Assembly: GCA_017935575.1 (NCBI GenBank)
Contig: JAGBHI010000045.1
Span: forward strand, 1-32,979
Length of the DNA: 32,979 nt
Direction of reading: 5' to 3'
DNA from: Bacteroidales bacterium
Lineage (GTDB): Bacteria > Bacteroidota > Bacteroidia > Bacteroidales > G3-4614
The position numbers and the translations under genes were made by a program. Under the pieces are notes generated by a model that worked only from the letters and a program-made list of their open reading frames with translations, was not told where the DNA came from and did not search any database. Positions within the stretch are counted from its first letter, which is position 1. Each line of letters opens with the position of its first letter. Shown here piece by piece: positions 8,024 to 17,981 of the stretch.

Positions 8024-9592
8024 TCAATTACACAAAACTTTATGGGTGCTTTTATCGTTTACGATATATACAAAATATACCCCCTTGTTTTTATTAAGCG
8101 AGAAAGGCGTGTTGCAAATAACCTCTTTGTCAAAAAGATATTTTCCGTTACAATCAAAAACTTTAATCTCAATTTTCTCTCCTGATCCATTAATGGTTAT
8201 ATCTCCATTTGTAGGGTTCGGAAATATCTCAAATTTCGACTCTTTTGTTCTCTCTTTAACTCCGCTCTCTTGAGTTGCAATAATATTGGTTTGATAAGAT
8301 ATTTTATCTTGTGCTGTGATAGTTAGTTTAACCAAATCACCACTATTAATACCATTAATATCTAAAATTGCAGAGCCCTCTGTTACAATCTTTGAATCAA
8401 TAATTTCACCATCACACCATAGGGTTGCTGTAGCATAATCGCTATTGCAGTAAATTGTAAATGAGTTATTGTTTGTAGTTATCTTCTCATCATGAGTTAT
8501 CTCCATAGGAGAAGGGGCTTTTGTGCGAACTATTAACGAGGGGTCGCCAAACAGAGCCCATTGGCAAGCAACATCAGCTCCACTGCCTTTATATTTGCCA
8601 ATAACGCTTTTGTATGCCGCATTTATAACTTCACCAAAACTCTTAGTAAAACCAATAGAGTCTGATGTTAAAATACGAGCGAACTCATCTTGCCCTAACA
8701 TTGGGGGATTCCAATATATTTGAGTGGTAAAAGCCATCATTCCGACAGCTCCAATAGGTTTGTTATTAGCATCTCTGCCTCTTAAAAATCCCTCTGCAAG
8801 GCATGTCCCTAATCTGAAATGTCCGTTTTGACAACCTGCTGCAATAATTAAGGGCAGTTTGTTGGTATTTGTAAGGTTTTTAACGTCGCTAACGGCAAAA
8901 CCGGTAGTCTGCCAACTCTCAGTGTAGCCATGTCCAATATAATTTATTATTCCACATCCGCTATTTAAAGAGTTTTTAAGAGTATTTTTTGAGTTTGTTA
9001 TAGAGGTTGTGTATCCGTACTCCTTAAGATTATTGTTCAGGTTAATAATGTGCTCATTGTCGGTTTCGTTATTGTCGCCTGTCTCATAAGAGTAGGGGTT
9101 GGCAATGCCAAGCGAAGAATTTAGCCATGTAGCCGAAGCATCAATGTCACGTTCGTAATGTATTGTCCTCTCTGCCTGTGTTTTAATATCTTCAACACTC
9201 TCTCCCGAAAATCTGCCAACCAAAACAGCAGGAGGATAGTCTGTTGAGTTTATATATCCATATTCGGCATCTGAGTATGCGCTATATTCATTAGGATCGG
9301 TAATACCGTAACTTATATGAGTGGGAACATCATTCGCATCGCCAACGAGTAAAAGATATCTGTTGCTTCTCTCTTTATAGAACTCCGAAACAAAATCTTT
9401 TATATCGCTATATGAAGAGCCAATATCGCTCATCTTTATTGTTTCGGTCCACAATCCCTTTTGGTTTTTCCACTCAATAAAAGGTTGTAAAGTCTCAACG
9501 TACTTATCTGCCGATATAATAAGGATTTGTGCTTTTGAGACAAATACAGTAGATATAAAAATTAAGATTGTTATTATTGGTTTAAACTTCAT
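8024..9592 (-). CDS. Gingipain-type cysteine peptidase (C25) with T9SS type A-like C-terminus
   Basis: This secreted cysteine endopeptidase of family C25 has 522 residues. A signal peptide (about 1-21, ending SKA) leads straight into the catalytic fold (ILIISADKYVETLQPFIEWK). Catalytic His221 lies in NYIGHG and Cys254 in AAGCQNGHF. Other C25 marks are YLLLVGDANDVP, VGRFSGES, TIHYERDI and WALFGDPSL. An Ig-like domain follows at ~360-440, and ~450-522 is a sorting-type C-terminus with IFPNPTNG. Compared with Arg/Lys gingipains it has no ~200-residue N-terminal prodomain and no haemagglutinin repeats. Cleavage specificity is not read from the sequence. PorU, the T9SS sortase of this family, is much longer, so this is more likely an effector peptidase. 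Confidence 0.9.
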   Translation of the reverse strand: MKFKPIITILIFISTVFVSKAQILIISADKYVETLQPFIEWKNQKGLWTETIKMSDIGSSYSDIKDFVSEFYKERSNRYLLLVGDANDVPTHISYGITDPNEYSAYSDAEYGYINSTDYPPAVLVGRFSGESVEDIKTQAERTIHYERDIDASATWLNSSLGIANPYSYETGDNNETDNEHIINLNNNLKEYGYTTSITNSKNTLKNSLNSGCGIINYIGHGYTESWQTTGFAVSDVKNLTNTNKLPLIIAAGCQNGHFRLGTCLAEGFLRGRDANNKPIGAVGMMAFTTQIYWNPPMLGQDEFARILTSDSIGFTKSFGEVINAAYKSVIGKYKGSGADVACQWALFGDPSLIVRTKAPSPMEITHDEKITTNNNSFTIYCNSDYATATLWCDGEIIDSKIVTEGSAILDINGINSGDLVKLTITAQDKISYQTNIIATQESGVKERTKESKFEIFPNPTNGDITINGSGEKIEIKVFDCNGKYLFDKEVICNTPFSLNKNKGVYFVYIVNDKSTHKVLCN

Positions 9593-9641
9593 CTGTTCTA
9601 TTATTTAAGAAATGTAATTTCGTATTTATGAAAATGATTTA

Positions 9642-9649
9642 CAAATCTA
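9642..9649 (-). promoter_or_regulatory. Candidate -7 element for the C25 peptidase gene
   Basis: On the minus strand the bases read TAGATTTG, a full match to TAnnTTTG, about 50 bases before the ATG at 9592. No convincing TTTG -33 partner is visible. It lies between the tRNA terminator and the gene, where a promoter would be needed. Confidence 0.4.
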
Positions 9650-9693
9650 TATAATAAAAGATTAATACGGAAGGGTAAAGATGATAAAAAAAT

Positions 9694-9724
9694 AAAAGAG
9701 TTCTGAAATCCTCAGAACTCTTTT
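9694..9724 (-). terminator. Strong intrinsic terminator after tRNA-Asp
   Basis: A perfect 13-bp stem (9694-9706 with 9712-9724) with a five-base loop has T/A tracts on both sides. Read on the minus strand it directly follows the tRNA-Asp CCA and precedes a T-rich run. It separates tRNA transcription from the C25 peptidase gene downstream. Confidence 0.85.
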
Positions 9725-9727
9725 TGT

Positions 9728-9804
9728 TGGCGGTGCGGACGGGACTCGAACCCGCGACCCCATGCGTGACAGGCATGTATTCTAACCAACTGAACTACCG
9801 CACC
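9728..9804 (-). tRNA. tRNA-Asp (GTC), CCA encoded
   Basis: This 77-base tRNA has acceptor arms GGTGCGG and CCGCACC, discriminator G, the D-loop motif AGTTCAGTTGGTTAGA, anticodon GTC in CCTGTCACG, and the T-arm GGTTCGAGTCC. The 3' CCA is in the genome at 9728-9730. It is very similar to bacterial tRNA-Asp along its whole length. Confidence 0.97.
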
Positions 9805-9853
9805 AAACCTTTGTGCTATTCAAGAAACTCGCTCGTTTCTCTCATTTGCGATG

Positions 9854-9884
9854 CAAAGGTATATAATATTTTTATAATAGCAAT
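9854..9884 (-). promoter_or_regulatory. Promoter of tRNA-Asp
   Basis: On the minus strand, TACCTTTG (9854-9861) is a full match to the Bacteroidetes -7 element, and ATTG (9881-9884) lies 19 bases upstream as a near match to the -33 TTTG. It sits about 50 bases before the tRNA 5' end. Confidence 0.6.
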
Positions 9885-9973
9885 GATTTTTTATAAAAAA
9901 AATAAAGTTTTTTATATTAAAAATAGGTTATTTGTTGATAATCAGAGTGATAAAATTTGATAAAAATTTAATA

Positions 9974-10435
9974 TTAATAGTCGCACTCTTTTTTTACACT
10001 GCCATCTTTGTTAAATAATATCTCGCAATCGTTAGGAGATGTTCTTAACTCTACCTTATATCCATAACTTTTATGTTCAATTTCAGTTATAGTAACACCA
10101 TTGTAATTAGTTTTTAAGTACAGTACGGCAGGATTGGGCAGATGAGAAACAAGAGTTTGAGCTAATCCCTGTTTGTCATTCTCCATTTTTATGCACTCCA
10201 AGTTGCGATTGAATGTTAGTTTTGTCCAATCACTACATTTTACTTTAATTTTGCCATCGTCATATTCGTACTTGACAATCTTTTCATTAGGGAGATTATC
10301 CTTTACGAATGTTGTTATCTCCTTCGGAAATATCTCTTTATTTCCGTTTTTGTCATAGGCAGTTGCAGCAAAAATAGAAAGAATGCACATCATTCCTAAT
10401 CCAACTAAAAGCAGTTTTAAACTTAACTTGTTCAT
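9974..10435 (-). CDS. Exported PepSY-like (DUF2874-type) protein
   Basis: A small exported protein of about 153 residues. I place the start at ATG 10435, because MNKLSLKLLL... then begins a clean signal peptide ending near FAATA; the upstream ATG at 10462 would add nine residues before it. The mature part contains two repeats of the pattern LP..I..F.....P, then K....GY.V.L, then L.FN..G, as in the two-repeat periplasmic PepSY-like proteins of Bacteroidales. Their function is not established. It lies divergent to tamB. An N-terminal YDKNGNKEIFPKEI segment matches the usual start of repeat one. Confidence in the family is moderate and in the gene high. Confidence 0.75.
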   Translation of the reverse strand: MNKLSLKLLLVGLGMMCILSIFAATAYDKNGNKEIFPKEITTFVKDNLPNEKIVKYEYDDGKIKVKCSDWTKLTFNRNLECIKMENDKQGLAQTLVSHLPNPAVLYLKTNYNGVTITEIEHKSYGYKVELRTSPNDCEILFNKDGSVKKECDY

Positions 10436-10543
10436 AAATATAAATTTATTGGTTACACCCATTAAAACAACATATATATAAATATTGTTTTGAAGTAAGT
10501 GCTTGTTTATCCGCTATTATTATTAATTTTACACGTTAATATT

Positions 10544-13500
10544 ATGCGCATTATCTTTAGGTACATACTATATACAATTTTAGCAATAGTTATATTTCTG
10601 TTGCTGTTACCTACAATTCTCTATATCCCTGCTGTTCAGCAAGGAATGGCTAATTATGCAACGCAGGCTGCATCAGAGCAATTGGGTATGCAAATTGATT
10701 TGGAGAAAGTCAGAATAAGGTTCCCTTTGGATATAGAGTTGACTAAGGCTCTTGTTGTAAAAGCTGATGGAGATACAATGTTGCAATGTAACTCACTTGT
10801 ACTCGATTTGAACTTTCGCAAGATATTCCGCAAAGAGATAATAATTGACCAACTTACCTTTGAAAAGACCAAATTCCATTATGTTGATAGTGCCGAAACT
10901 TTCAATCTAAAAGTAAATGTTGAGGAGCTTGGTTTAATGGCACGTCCCGTTAATTTAAAGAATGAGAGCATAACCCTCCCTGATATTATGTTACGTGGAG
11001 GAGATGTAACTCTTCATCTTGTTAGCGAGGTTGATACTACCAAAACTGCATCATCTCCATTGAATTGGGTATTTGAGGTGGCAAAGTTGCAATTGGAGGA
11101 TATCCATTACACAATGACAACAAAACCTCACGAAACATCTTTACAGAGTGGGATTAATAATGCTTTGCTTACTAATGCAGTAGTAGATTTGGGAAAACAG
11201 AATATTACCCTCTCAAATGCAAATATTGACGGAGCATTATGCAAATATCTATCAGCACCCGCTACTTCCAAATCAGATAATGAAGGAGATTTTAAAGATG
11301 ATAATATAACTAAACCTTGGGTAATTAATCTTGATACACTTTCATTACTTAAGAGTAATGTAACATACGGAGAGTTAAACTATTTGCCTGTAAAATATTT
11401 TGACCCCTCATATATCTCAATTCATGATTTAAATATTAATGCTGATAATATATATAATAAGGCAGAGGAGGTAGCATTAAACTTAAATCACTTATCGTTT
11501 GTTGAGCGCTCAGGTTTTAGAATATCGCATTTGAATACGGCTTTAACTCTTGACTCTTCAAAGGTCGCATTGCAAAATCTATATTTAACCACAAATTTCT
11601 CAACAATCAGAGGAAATGTAAATGCCGATGCTTCAATACTCAAGCAGGATCAGTATGCCAATATAAATGCCAATGTAAATGCATCATTATCATTACTTGA
11701 TGTCCCATATTTTTTGCCTTCAATATCTGAGACAATTCCTTTATTGCCAACAAATGTAATTAACGCATCGTTAAAAGTTGATGGCTATATGGCAAATATT
11801 CATCTGAAGGAGCTCTCAGTTTCAATTCCTGACAATGCTCAAATAAAAATGTCGGGAGATATAGCTCATCTTACAGATGGTCGCCCTCTCAAAGCCAGAT
11901 TAAATATGCAAGGCGAATTGACAAAGGGGGCTCTATTACAATCTTTTATAGCACCTAAAGATAGCTCCTCTATCATAATCCCAGACAGTATTGGTCTTAA
12001 TGCAAATGTTGATATGCGTGGTGATTCTGTAACAACAAATGTGAATATTTGCGTAGATGAAGGCTCTATTGCGTTAAATGGCGGAGTAGATATTAAGGCG
12101 GAAAAATATAATATGAAATTGCTTGTAAATAAATTTCCGCTAAATGATTTTCTCAAGGATATTCATATTGGGGATATTACTACTACATTAAAAGCTGAGG
12201 GAGAAAAATTCAATCCATTGCAGGACGGTGCAAAATCAAAACTCTCATTTGAGTTGGATACTCTATTGTACAACAAATATTCATATGATAATATATATCT
12301 ATCATTATCTCTTTCGCAAGGAACCTATTATGGCTCAATAGTAAGTGGTTGTAAAGATGCACTATTGAGTTTGGGATTTAAGGGTGTATTAACAGAGAAG
12401 AAACAGACTATTGATTTGCAAGGAGATATTCCTAAGATTGATTTTCAGGCTCTAAATTTGATAGACGATAAATTATCAGTTGCGTCAACTATTGATTTTT
12501 CAGCATCAGCCGATACGATAGGTATATATTCTCTTAAAGGAGGATTAGGAACTACAACCGTAAGAATGTTTGGAGCTAAGCGAACTTTACCGGGATTAAG
12601 TATTGATATGCTTGCGGATACATCAATAATGCGAGCCGAAGTTGAAGCAAAAGGTCTCTTCCTTGATTTCTATTCTCCTCAACCTCTCAATTCTTTTATA
12701 TCTGCAATTGATTCGGTTTCTCTCTTAGTAGAAGAACAAGCAGACTCATTAAAGTTTGATATGGAGGAGATAAGGCGATGTTTGCCTCTATGCAGCTTGA
12801 GTTTTAATCTGCAAGATAATCCAATAATATCGGCACTTTTAAAACGCAATGGAGTAACATTGAATAGAGCAATGGCAGATATCTCTATATCAGAAAATAA
12901 GCCACTCTATCTGAAATCAGATATTTATGGTATATCATCGGGAAATATGTCAGTTGATAGTCTCAATTTTAATATCAATCAAAAACAGAATGCATTAGAT
13001 TATGACTTTGAAATAAATGGTATAAAAAGTTTAGAGGCAAAAGGTGGTAGTATAAAGTTATTTGGTACAGCACAAGATAATATTATATCACTAAGTTGTT
13101 TACAGTCAGATGATAAACAAGATGTGGGCTTTAATTTCAAAGGAGAACTCTCTATGCTTAAAGAAGAGATGAAATTTGAATTGGTCTCTCCAAAACCAAT
13201 AATGGGTTATAGAGAATTTGATGTAAACGAGGATAATTTTATAAAATATACCAATACCGGAAAAATTGATGCTGATTTTATGTTAACATCGGGTGAAAAA
13301 CAACTTGCCTTAACATCTAAAAATGATACAATAGGTAATATCCTTTTTGTAAAGATGGCTAATTTAAATATTGGCTCAATATTGAAGCTATGGCCGCTTG
13401 CTCCTCCAGTTGATGGAGATATCTCATCAGATATGGGAATTAATCTATCAGCCGAGCGTTTTGGTATGAGAGGAAATATAACAATTGAATCTCTCTCTTA

Positions 13501-15268
13501 TGATAAGAATTTAGTCGGAGATGTAAATCTTAAAGCAGGATATAAAGTACTCTCGGAAGGGGGACAGCAGGTGCTTATGGCTTTAAATATAAATAATAAT
13601 GAGGTTGTAAAACTTGGTGGTAAATATGAACCGGAAGCAGAACAGCCAATGAGACTGAAACTTATGGTTCAATCACTTCCGTTTGCTGCTGTTAATCCTT
13701 TTATCCCTTCAGATATGGCTTCGCTTACGGGAGCGTTAAATGGTGAATTTTCAGTGTCAGGTAAAGAGCATGACATTAAAATGAATGGCTATTTACAATT
13801 TAATGGAGTAGATGTTACTCTACCAATGATAGGAACAACATTTACCATGTCAGAAGAGAAGATAACTATGACCGATAATACAATATCTACTTGTAATTTT
13901 GGTATCTCAGGTCCCAATAAGCAACCAATGATTATGGAGGGAACTGTGAGGTTAGGCAATATTGAAGAGACATTGACAGATATAGGCAAGATACAGAGTG
14001 ATATATTGATAACAGCTACAAATTTTCAGTTAGTAGATGTTAAGAAAAATAATAAAACTTTGGTCTATGGAAAAGCATTCAGCGATATGTTCCTTGTAGC
14101 ACAAGGATATCTTAATAATCTGATGGTTGGCGGAAATGTTGCTCTGCTTAATGGAACAGAATTGACATATACTTTACGCGATGGAGGAATGTCTAAACAA
14201 GAAGATGTTTCAGATTTGGTTACATTTACTGCATTTACCGATACCCTTAATCAAGATGAAGTAGAGATGAGATATAAACCTCAATGGGGAGTTGATATGT
14301 CTATTGGAGTATCAATAGGACAGGCGGTAAAAGTTGCAATGAATTTATCTCCCGATGCCAAATCAGGTATTGATATTCAAGGAGGAGGCGAGCTCCTATA
14401 TACGATGAATATGCTTGGAGATACACAATTTACGGGAAGATACAGCATTACTTCCGGTACTGTGAGATACTCATTGCCGGTTGTGGCAACAAAGGTGTTT
14501 AATATTAATCAAGGAAGTTATATTGAGTGGAATGGAGATATAGCCGATCCTACTCTTAATATAACAGCCCAAAATAAAGTTAGGGCAACAGTAACAGAGA
14601 ACGGAACAAGTAATTTGGTAAACTTCTATGTAGGTATTGGTATAAAAAATAGTTTAGAGAATTTAGACCTGACATTTGATTTGTCTGCTCCGGAAAATAT
14701 GACTATTACCAATGAACTTGCATCAATGAGTGAAGATCAACGTTCAGAACAAGCCCTGTCAATGCTCTTATATAATACATATACGGGAGTCTCAAGTACC
14801 GAATCTAATTTTGACGCAAACTCTGCTCTTGGCTCATTCCTTTCAAAAGAGTTAAATCAATGGGCAAATAAAACTCTCAAAAATGTTGATTTGTCTTTTG
14901 GTGTTGATAGCTATAAAAATACAATGGGAGAGACCTCGTTAGACTATTCATATGAATTCTCAAAGAGTCTGTTCAATGACCGATTTAAAGTTGCAGTTGG
15001 AGGTTCATATAATCCCGATTTGTCTCCAAATGAAGTAGCTCAAAGTATATTGGGAGATGTTTCGTTGGAGTATCAATTGGATTCACGAGATAATATGCTA
15101 TTGAAAATATTCCGTTCCTCAACAAACGATATATTGGAAGGAAACATCAGTGAGTATGGAGTCGGTTTTGCAGTACGAAAACAGGTACTTAAGTTGAAAG
15201 AACTATTTGAAATTTCAGGACGTAAACTTAAAAAAGCGGAGAAAAAAGCAACCAAAAATAAGAAATAA
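10544..15268 (+). CDS. tamB: Translocation and assembly module protein TamB
   Basis: TamB is an inner-membrane-anchored protein that spans the periplasm as a long beta-groove. It works with TamA/TamL in outer membrane assembly or lipid transport. From the ATG at 10544 the protein is 1574 residues and starts with one membrane anchor (IIFRYILYTILAIVIFLLLL). A frame-open GTG at 10499 would add 15 residues before the anchor and is less likely. The long middle is repetitive beta-structure. The C-terminal DUF490 domain is clear: GGELLYTMNMLGDTQFTGRY, SGTVRYSLP, YIEWNGDIADPTLNITA, and SEDQRSEQALSMLLY. A lysine-rich tail follows. It lies 50 bases before tamL on the same strand, so an operon is very likely. 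Confidence 0.93.
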   Translation: MRIIFRYILYTILAIVIFLLLLPTILYIPAVQQGMANYATQAASEQLGMQIDLEKVRIRFPLDIELTKALVVKADGDTMLQCNSLVLDLNFRKIFRKEIIIDQLTFEKTKFHYVDSAETFNLKVNVEELGLMARPVNLKNESITLPDIMLRGGDVTLHLVSEVDTTKTASSPLNWVFEVAKLQLEDIHYTMTTKPHETSLQSGINNALLTNAVVDLGKQNITLSNANIDGALCKYLSAPATSKSDNEGDFKDDNITKPWVINLDTLSLLKSNVTYGELNYLPVKYFDPSYISIHDLNINADNIYNKAEEVALNLNHLSFVERSGFRISHLNTALTLDSSKVALQNLYLTTNFSTIRGNVNADASILKQDQYANINANVNASLSLLDVPYFLPSISETIPLLPTNVINASLKVDGYMANIHLKELSVSIPDNAQIKMSGDIAHLTDGRPLKARLNMQGELTKGALLQSFIAPKDSSSIIIPDSIGLNANVDMRGDSVTTNVNICVDEGSIALNGGVDIKAEKYNMKLLVNKFPLNDFLKDIHIGDITTTLKAEGEKFNPLQDGAKSKLSFELDTLLYNKYSYDNIYLSLSLSQGTYYGSIVSGCKDALLSLGFKGVLTEKKQTIDLQGDIPKIDFQALNLIDDKLSVASTIDFSASADTIGIYSLKGGLGTTTVRMFGAKRTLPGLSIDMLADTSIMRAEVEAKGLFLDFYSPQPLNSFISAIDSVSLLVEEQADSLKFDMEEIRRCLPLCSLSFNLQDNPIISALLKRNGVTLNRAMADISISENKPLYLKSDIYGISSGNMSVDSLNFNINQKQNALDYDFEINGIKSLEAKGGSIKLFGTAQDNIISLSCLQSDDKQDVGFNFKGELSMLKEEMKFELVSPKPIMGYREFDVNEDNFIKYTNTGKIDADFMLTSGEKQLALTSKNDTIGNILFVKMANLNIGSILKLWPLAPPVDGDISSDMGINLSAERFGMRGNITIESLSYDKNLVGDVNLKAGYKVLSEGGQQVLMALNINNNEVVKLGGKYEPEAEQPMRLKLMVQSLPFAAVNPFIPSDMASLTGALNGEFSVSGKEHDIKMNGYLQFNGVDVTLPMIGTTFTMSEEKITMTDNTISTCNFGISGPNKQPMIMEGTVRLGNIEETLTDIGKIQSDILITATNFQLVDVKKNNKTLVYGKAFSDMFLVAQGYLNNLMVGGNVALLNGTELTYTLRDGGMSKQEDVSDLVTFTAFTDTLNQDEVEMRYKPQWGVDMSIGVSIGQAVKVAMNLSPDAKSGIDIQGGGELLYTMNMLGDTQFTGRYSITSGTVRYSLPVVATKVFNINQGSYIEWNGDIADPTLNITAQNKVRATVTENGTSNLVNFYVGIGIKNSLENLDLTFDLSAPENMTITNELASMSEDQRSEQALSMLLYNTYTGVSSTESNFDANSALGSFLSKELNQWANKTLKNVDLSFGVDSYKNTMGETSLDYSYEFSKSLFNDRFKVAVGGSYNPDLSPNEVAQSILGDVSLEYQLDSRDNMLLKIFRSSTNDILEGNISEYGVGFAVRKQVLKLKELFEISGRKLKKAEKKATKNKK

Positions 15269-15318
15269 GCTATTGCGGAATGAGATGCTATTTAACCTAA
15301 TGATATAAAACGATAGAG

Positions 15319-17661
15319 ATGAGACAATATATAAACATATTTTATCTAATAATTACACTTACGGCTTTCTACTCATGCTCAACAACTAAAAGTTTGGGAG
15401 AGGGAGAACAACTTTATGTAGGTGTAAAGAAGATGGATATTGTTTCAACGCAAGGGGCAGAGATATCGTCTGAGGCACGTAGCGAAGTTAAATCAGACCT
15501 AAGTGTTAAGCCAAATAATCCTCTAATATCACCCTATATTCGCTCTCCGTTCCCTTTTGGGTTGCTTATATATACATATTGCCAACCAACAAAAGATAAA
15601 GGATTTAAACATTGGTTTTATGATCAGTTTGCAAAAGAACCAGTACTTATTAGCACGGTTAGTCCACAGTTGCGTATGAAGTTGATTGAGAGTAAACTTC
15701 AAAATATGGGATATTTTAACTCCAATGCAGAATATGAAGTCTTGACAAAAAAACGCAATCCTCAAAAAGCTAAAATATCATATACCGTTGATGTGGCAAA
15801 GGGGTGGAAGTACGATGAAATTTTCTACCCTGAACCGGTTGATAAATTGACAAATTTGATAGATAGTTTAAAAACTTCATCATTACTAAAAAAAGGAGCG
15901 CAGTATAATACAGATACCTTAAACCTTGAACGAGATAGAATAACCTCGGAGTTGCGAAATAGAGGTTATTACTATTTCCGTTCAGATTATTTGCGATTTT
16001 TGGCAGATACAACTCAAAATCGTTACGAAGTAGATGTAAAAATGGTTCTTGAACAAGAGATTCCCGAGTTAGCACTTCGCCAATATAAAGTTGGAAAGAT
16101 TGATGTATATATTGAGAGTGTAAAAGGAGTAGGAGAGGTAGATACTCTAAAACAAAGGAGTAAGCGACCAACAGCCAAGCCGGGAAAATCAGTTAGGAGT
16201 AATAATTTAGTTGTTACATATCAAAAGCCTAAGAGAGTAAAAATGGCATTACTCCGCCGAAATATAAGGATGCGGACAGGAAAAATATACTCATTGGACG
16301 AGCAAAAACTTACCCAAACAAATTTAAGTAGAACGGGAATATTTAGTAAGGTGCAGATGATACCTATTCTTTCAGATACCCTTAATGGAGATACTCTTGA
16401 TTTTAAAATAAATTTGACAATGGGCAAACCTCTTGAAGCTGAGTTTGGAGTGAATTTAACTTCAAAATCAAATAGTTTCTTAGGTCCCGGGGCAGATTTC
16501 TCAATATCGCATAATAACCTTTTGGGCGGAGCAGAAAAATTGACATTGAAATTAAATGGAGCGTATGAATGGCAAACAGGAGCAAATCAGGTAGAGGGTT
16601 CTGCATTAATGAACTCTTACGAGTTTGGAGCAAGATTATCTTTGACATTTCCACGCCTGTTATTATCTAAAAATTTAAAAAAGCAGAGACGCTACTTCTC
16701 TTCTACAAAATTTGATTTGGGAGCAAGCATCTTAAATCGTCCCAAATATTTCAGAATGTTTTCTCTTGATGCTGCAATGGAATATAACTTCTCAACATCA
16801 AAAGAGTCATCGCATATGTTAAATCCGTTTAAGTTGATATATAACAAACTGCTTAATACAACCTCTTCATTTGAGGAGACTCTAAATCAAAATCCCGCTA
16901 TAGCATTGAGTTTTAAAGACCAATTTATACCCATGATGCGTTATGCATATACTTACACAAAAACATTTGGAGGAAATTCAAATAAAGTGTATATGCGATT
17001 AGAGGCAACACAGGCAGGAAATCTTATTGATGGAGTTGCTCGTTTATGTGGTATAAAAGGAGAAAAAGAACTATTCGGAAATCAATTCTCTCAATTTGTA
17101 AAGGGGCAGTTTGAATTTAAATACTCACGTAAAATGTGGGGAGAAAATTGGCTTGTATCACGTTTCCTTGTGGGAGCAGGACATGCCTATAGCAACTCAA
17201 AAGTAATGCCTTATAGCGAACAATTCTATATAGGAGGAGCTAATAGTATCAGGGCATTTACTGTAAGGTCAATAGGTCCGGGAAGTTACCGCCCAAATAC
17301 AGATAATCCAAATTACTATTTTGACCAAACAGCAAACTTTAAACTTGAAGCAAATGTTGAGTTTAGGTTAAAGATATATGGTGGGTTGCAGTTTGCACTA
17401 TTCCTTGATGCAGGAAATATTTGGTTGTTACAAAACGACCCTATGCGTCCCGGAGGTACAATTGAGGGAAAAACATTCTTTAAAGATATTGCTCTCGGAA
17501 CAGGTTGTGGTATCCGATACGACCTTTCAATGATAGTACTTCGCCTTGATTTGGGAATAGGACTTCATGCCCCATATGATACAGGAAGGAGTGGATACTA
17601 TAATATGACTAAATTTAAAGATAGTCTTGGATTACATTTTGCAATAGGATACCCATTTTAG
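15319..17661 (+). CDS. tamL: TamL: lipidated TamA-type Omp85 outer membrane protein
   Basis: This 780-residue Omp85-family outer membrane protein is the partner of TamB. The N-terminus is a lipoprotein signal with lipobox AFYSC (Cys20) followed by STTKSLGEGE. Lipidation of the TamA homologue is the feature that defines TamL in Bacteroidota. POTRA-like domains occupy about 30-385, with NMGYFNS and RNRGYYYF turns. The 16-strand barrel runs from about 395 to the end, with FYIGGANSIRAFTVRSIGPG as the conserved loop region. The last residue is Phe (HFAIGYPF), the usual signal for barrel insertion. It follows tamB by 50 bases with no terminator between. Confidence 0.92.
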   Translation: MRQYINIFYLIITLTAFYSCSTTKSLGEGEQLYVGVKKMDIVSTQGAEISSEARSEVKSDLSVKPNNPLISPYIRSPFPFGLLIYTYCQPTKDKGFKHWFYDQFAKEPVLISTVSPQLRMKLIESKLQNMGYFNSNAEYEVLTKKRNPQKAKISYTVDVAKGWKYDEIFYPEPVDKLTNLIDSLKTSSLLKKGAQYNTDTLNLERDRITSELRNRGYYYFRSDYLRFLADTTQNRYEVDVKMVLEQEIPELALRQYKVGKIDVYIESVKGVGEVDTLKQRSKRPTAKPGKSVRSNNLVVTYQKPKRVKMALLRRNIRMRTGKIYSLDEQKLTQTNLSRTGIFSKVQMIPILSDTLNGDTLDFKINLTMGKPLEAEFGVNLTSKSNSFLGPGADFSISHNNLLGGAEKLTLKLNGAYEWQTGANQVEGSALMNSYEFGARLSLTFPRLLLSKNLKKQRRYFSSTKFDLGASILNRPKYFRMFSLDAAMEYNFSTSKESSHMLNPFKLIYNKLLNTTSSFEETLNQNPAIALSFKDQFIPMMRYAYTYTKTFGGNSNKVYMRLEATQAGNLIDGVARLCGIKGEKELFGNQFSQFVKGQFEFKYSRKMWGENWLVSRFLVGAGHAYSNSKVMPYSEQFYIGGANSIRAFTVRSIGPGSYRPNTDNPNYYFDQTANFKLEANVEFRLKIYGGLQFALFLDAGNIWLLQNDPMRPGGTIEGKTFFKDIALGTGCGIRYDLSMIVLRLDLGIGLHAPYDTGRSGYYNMTKFKDSLGLHFAIGYPF

Positions 17662-17698
17662 TTAAAACATAATATATTCTCACCCCCAACCTTTCTCC

Positions 17699-17795
17699 GG
17701 CAGAGAGGGAAGAGATTGCTATCCCCATAAATTCTGATGTTAAAGGAGTGTTGTTAGTTAAGGTTAATTCAGAGGTAATAAAGGTCGCAATCTAA
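17699..17795 (+). pseudogene. Relic of a sorting-type C-terminal domain
   Basis: Read in one frame, these bases translate to ...IAIPINSDVKGVLLVKV... and end NSEVIKVAI plus TAA at 17793-17795. This closely matches the last residues of the propeller protein at 18306-19562 (QLPSTLKGVILVKVNYEVVKIVI in part). There is no start codon or room for a protein: an in-frame stop lies about 12 codons upstream of the match. The simplest reading is the decayed 3' end of a former paralogue. Confidence 0.65.
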
Positions 17796-17950
17796 AACAA
17801 CCATAGAAAATAATCACATTTTATTCGGGTAGCTATCTAAGAACCTTTTCAAATATGCAAATCTCAGAGGGTTAAAAAACTTGTTAGACAACCTCATTTT
17901 TGTTTTTAGGGATAAATCTTGATTAAATTTAATAATATTCTCCTAATTTA

Positions 17951-17981
17951 TTTGTTTTTTAGAAAAATATATTTATATTTC
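17951..17981 (+). promoter_or_regulatory. Promoter of the 18019-19562 gene pair
   Basis: TTTG at 17951-17954, 19 bases, then TATATTTC at 17974-17981 (seven of eight to TAnnTTTG). It is 37 bases before the ATG at 18019. Spacing fits the Bacteroidetes sigma-70 pattern. Confidence 0.6.

Noticed and set aside
8024..9592. C25 protein as PorU, the T9SS sortase
   Set aside because: PorU is more than twice as long with extra domains; at 522 residues with its own sorting tail this is more likely cargo.
9724..9960. Open frame reading MLAVRTGLEPATPCVTG on the plus strand
   Set aside because: It is the antisense of tRNA-Asp, a well-known false ORF pattern, and continues into AT-rich spacer.
10499..10543. 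GTG start for tamB at 10499
   Set aside because: It adds 15 hydrophobic residues before a normal membrane anchor that begins at ATG 10544, and sits in the likely promoter region.
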